Shown: in pieces, positions 13,024-14,115 of the stretch
Numbering within the stretch: the stretch's first letter is position 1
Layout: the number at the start of each line of letters is the position of its first letter
DNA from: Candidatus Latescibacterota bacterium
GTDB lineage: Bacteria > Latescibacterota > UBA2968 > GCA-2709665
DNA length: 14,115 nt
NCBI GenBank assembly: GCA_030746455.1
Contig: JASLMQ010000188.1
Span: 1 to 14,115 of the forward strand
Direction: 5' to 3'
Notes under the pieces: generated by a model
The model's input: the letters and a program-made list of their open reading frames with translations, nothing else
Told to the model about the DNA's origin: nothing
Databases searched by the model: none
Position numbers and translations under genes: made by a program

Positions 13024-14115
13024 CTACCAGCCAGTAAGGGAGTGCCCGTCGCCGTTGAACCAGATCACGTCGACGGCAACGCCCAGGCCGATGCCCACCA
13101 CGTAGCCAACGGCCATGCCCAGGAACAGCGGAGCCCATCGCCGGTAGCTTTCCAGCCCGCCGATCCTCAGCAGCAGCACCTTCACCAGCCAGACGATGAA
13201 GATCGGTGAGGTGCTGCTCCTCAAGATCTCGGACCCGGAGACCGCAAACCCGATGGGATGAACCGGGAAGCGGGGGAAGCGATACCGCAGGAAGTACAGG
13301 AGGAGGGTGAAGGCGCCGCCGATGCCAAGCCACGAGACCCGGTCCCAGGCCGTGCCCACTGTCCCCTCCAGTATGCGGTTGGCGGCGGTGCGCCAGATTC
13401 CGACTGCGCCGTTGCTGGACCCATTGAAGCTCACGACACCGAAGTTGTAGCTTCCCATCACGTGGTAACCGTAGTAGGCAGTGAAGCAGACGACCGTTCC
13501 CGCGCCCACGAGCGCGGCAAGCATCACCGCCGGCACCAGGAGGCGGCGTCGGCGGGGGTGCATGGCAACGCCGAGCCGGGGCATGTGGGCGAACATGGTC
13601 ATCCCGAAGGTCTTCGCATCGCAGAAGAACGTATAGGTGAGGGCCAACGCAGCCGTTCCGGCTGGCCCCATCCCGGCGACGCCGAACGAGAACCAGGTGA
13701 AAGACTGGGCCGTGATGGGGCCTCGCAGATAGATCAAGCCGCTTTCCACGATGATGCGCGCCAATCCCACGTACAGGACGAACGTGGCGAACCAGAAGGC
13801 CAGGAGCGGGCCCCAAGGCATACCGGCCCGTCGCATGAAGAAGACCAGGTACAGGGCGGACGACAGGAGCAGAATCACGGCTGCCCGGCAGGAGATCAGC
13901 TCGTTCGCGTCGTCCAGGTCGCCTTTCCCGGTGAGGGCCTTCCGGAAGACGGCTTTCAGATGGGCCCGAGCGGACCACAGGCCCCAGATGACAAAGACGA
14001 TCATGCCACCGAAGCTCTGCCAGCCGATGATGGGATTGAAGGAACAGATGAAATCGGATCCGCCGATGTCGAGGCCGATGCGGTTGAGCGCGCCAACCTG
14101 GACGATGGCGAGCAG
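13024..14115 (-). CDS. Second DUF6785/DUF6784-type polytopic membrane protein (5' end outside window)
   Basis: The frame is open from the right edge to a TAG at 13024-13026, giving 363 residues of the C-terminal half. The first visible residues (LLAIVQVGALNRIG) align with LFGALGFAQTGVLHRIG of the protein at 5812-7800, so the internal ATG at 14004 is not the start. Shared blocks are VIWGLWSARAHLKAVF (compare WGVWVSRTHLRAVW), LARIIVESGLIY (compare MTRFVAETGFVF), FLRYRFPRFPVHPIG, LGMAVGYVVGIGLG and the terminal DVIWFNGDGH (compare DVIWFPGSGH). About seven to eight membrane segments are visible. The two proteins are clearly diverged homologues rather than a recent duplication. It lies 103 bases upstream of the heparinase-like gene in the same direction and is probably co-transcribed with it. 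A transport role is inferred from topology only. Confidence 0.85.
   Translation of the reverse strand: MLAIVQVGALNRIGLDIGGSDFICSFNPIIGWQSFGGMIVFVIWGLWSARAHLKAVFRKALTGKGDLDDANELISCRAAVILLLSSALYLVFFMRRAGMPWGPLLAFWFATFVLYVGLARIIVESGLIYLRGPITAQSFTWFSFGVAGMGPAGTAALALTYTFFCDAKTFGMTMFAHMPRLGVAMHPRRRRLLVPAVMLAALVGAGTVVCFTAYYGYHVMGSYNFGVVSFNGSSNGAVGIWRTAANRILEGTVGTAWDRVSWLGIGGAFTLLLYFLRYRFPRFPVHPIGFAVSGSEILRSSTSPIFIVWLVKVLLLRIGGLESYRRWAPLFLGMAVGYVVGIGLGVAVDVIWFNGDGHSLTGW

Noticed and set aside
11505..13037. Long open frame (510 codons) on the plus strand opposite the heparinase-like gene
   Set aside because: It lies antisense to a well-supported lyase-family gene, runs past that gene's start, and reads as valine/glycine/arginine-rich text without motifs.
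14002..14004. ATG as a start of the second DUF6785-type gene
   Set aside because: The frame stays open to the window edge and the 37 codons before the ATG align with the homologue at 5812-7800.
1..14115. CRISPR array, tRNA, rRNA, insertion sequence or attachment site
   Set aside because: I saw no regularly spaced repeats, cloverleaf-like or rRNA-like stretch, transposase/integrase motifs or terminal inverted repeats. A covariance-model scan could not be run.

Overview
The window is GC-rich bacterial DNA with seven substantial protein genes, one probable broken gene, and a possible gene end at the left edge. I saw no rRNA, tRNA, CRISPR array, insertion sequence or phage gene. The gene families are large uncharacterised DUF6785/DUF6784-type membrane proteins, a DUF4838-type glycoside-hydrolase-like protein, a giant heparinase II/III-like protein and an ECF sigma factor with a very long C-terminal extension. 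This mix is typical of uncultivated polysaccharide-degrading lineages such as Poribacteria, Latescibacterota, Planctomycetota, Lentisphaerae and Armatimonadota. A Poribacteria/Latescibacterota-like source is my best guess, from family content only; no marker gene is present.

Layout, left to right. Positions 1-51 may be the tail of a plus-strand gene. It faces, across a perfect 14-bp hairpin (98-130), the end of a leftward ECF sigma factor gene (152-1864). Upstream of that gene, also leftward, is a secreted penicillin-acylase-family Ntn hydrolase (2148-4283). It has its own intrinsic terminator (2023-2052) and a plausible sigma-70-type promoter (4336-4364). A divergent region (4284-4501) follows.

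A rightward cluster then begins with a short broken gene (4502-4785). Next come a conserved-looking protein of unknown function (4839-5789), a 12-13-segment DUF6785-type membrane protein (5812-7800) and a DUF4838-type protein (7980-9797). A 99-bp convergent gap separates this from a leftward cluster. That cluster is a heparinase II/III-family protein with a zinc-ribbon insertion (9897-12920) and, upstream of it, a second DUF6785-type membrane protein that runs off the right edge (13024-14115).

How they may work together: the two converging clusters each pair one DUF6785-type membrane protein with one glycan-active-looking protein. The simplest reading is a locus for taking up and depolymerising an acidic or sulfated polysaccharide. 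This is inferred from gene order and family resemblance; no substrate can be read from the sequence. The sigma factor and acylase form a separate leftward group and may be unrelated to the glycan genes. Most starts were chosen from Shine-Dalgarno sequences. Several are GTG or TTG, and the start of the DUF4838-type gene is truly ambiguous.
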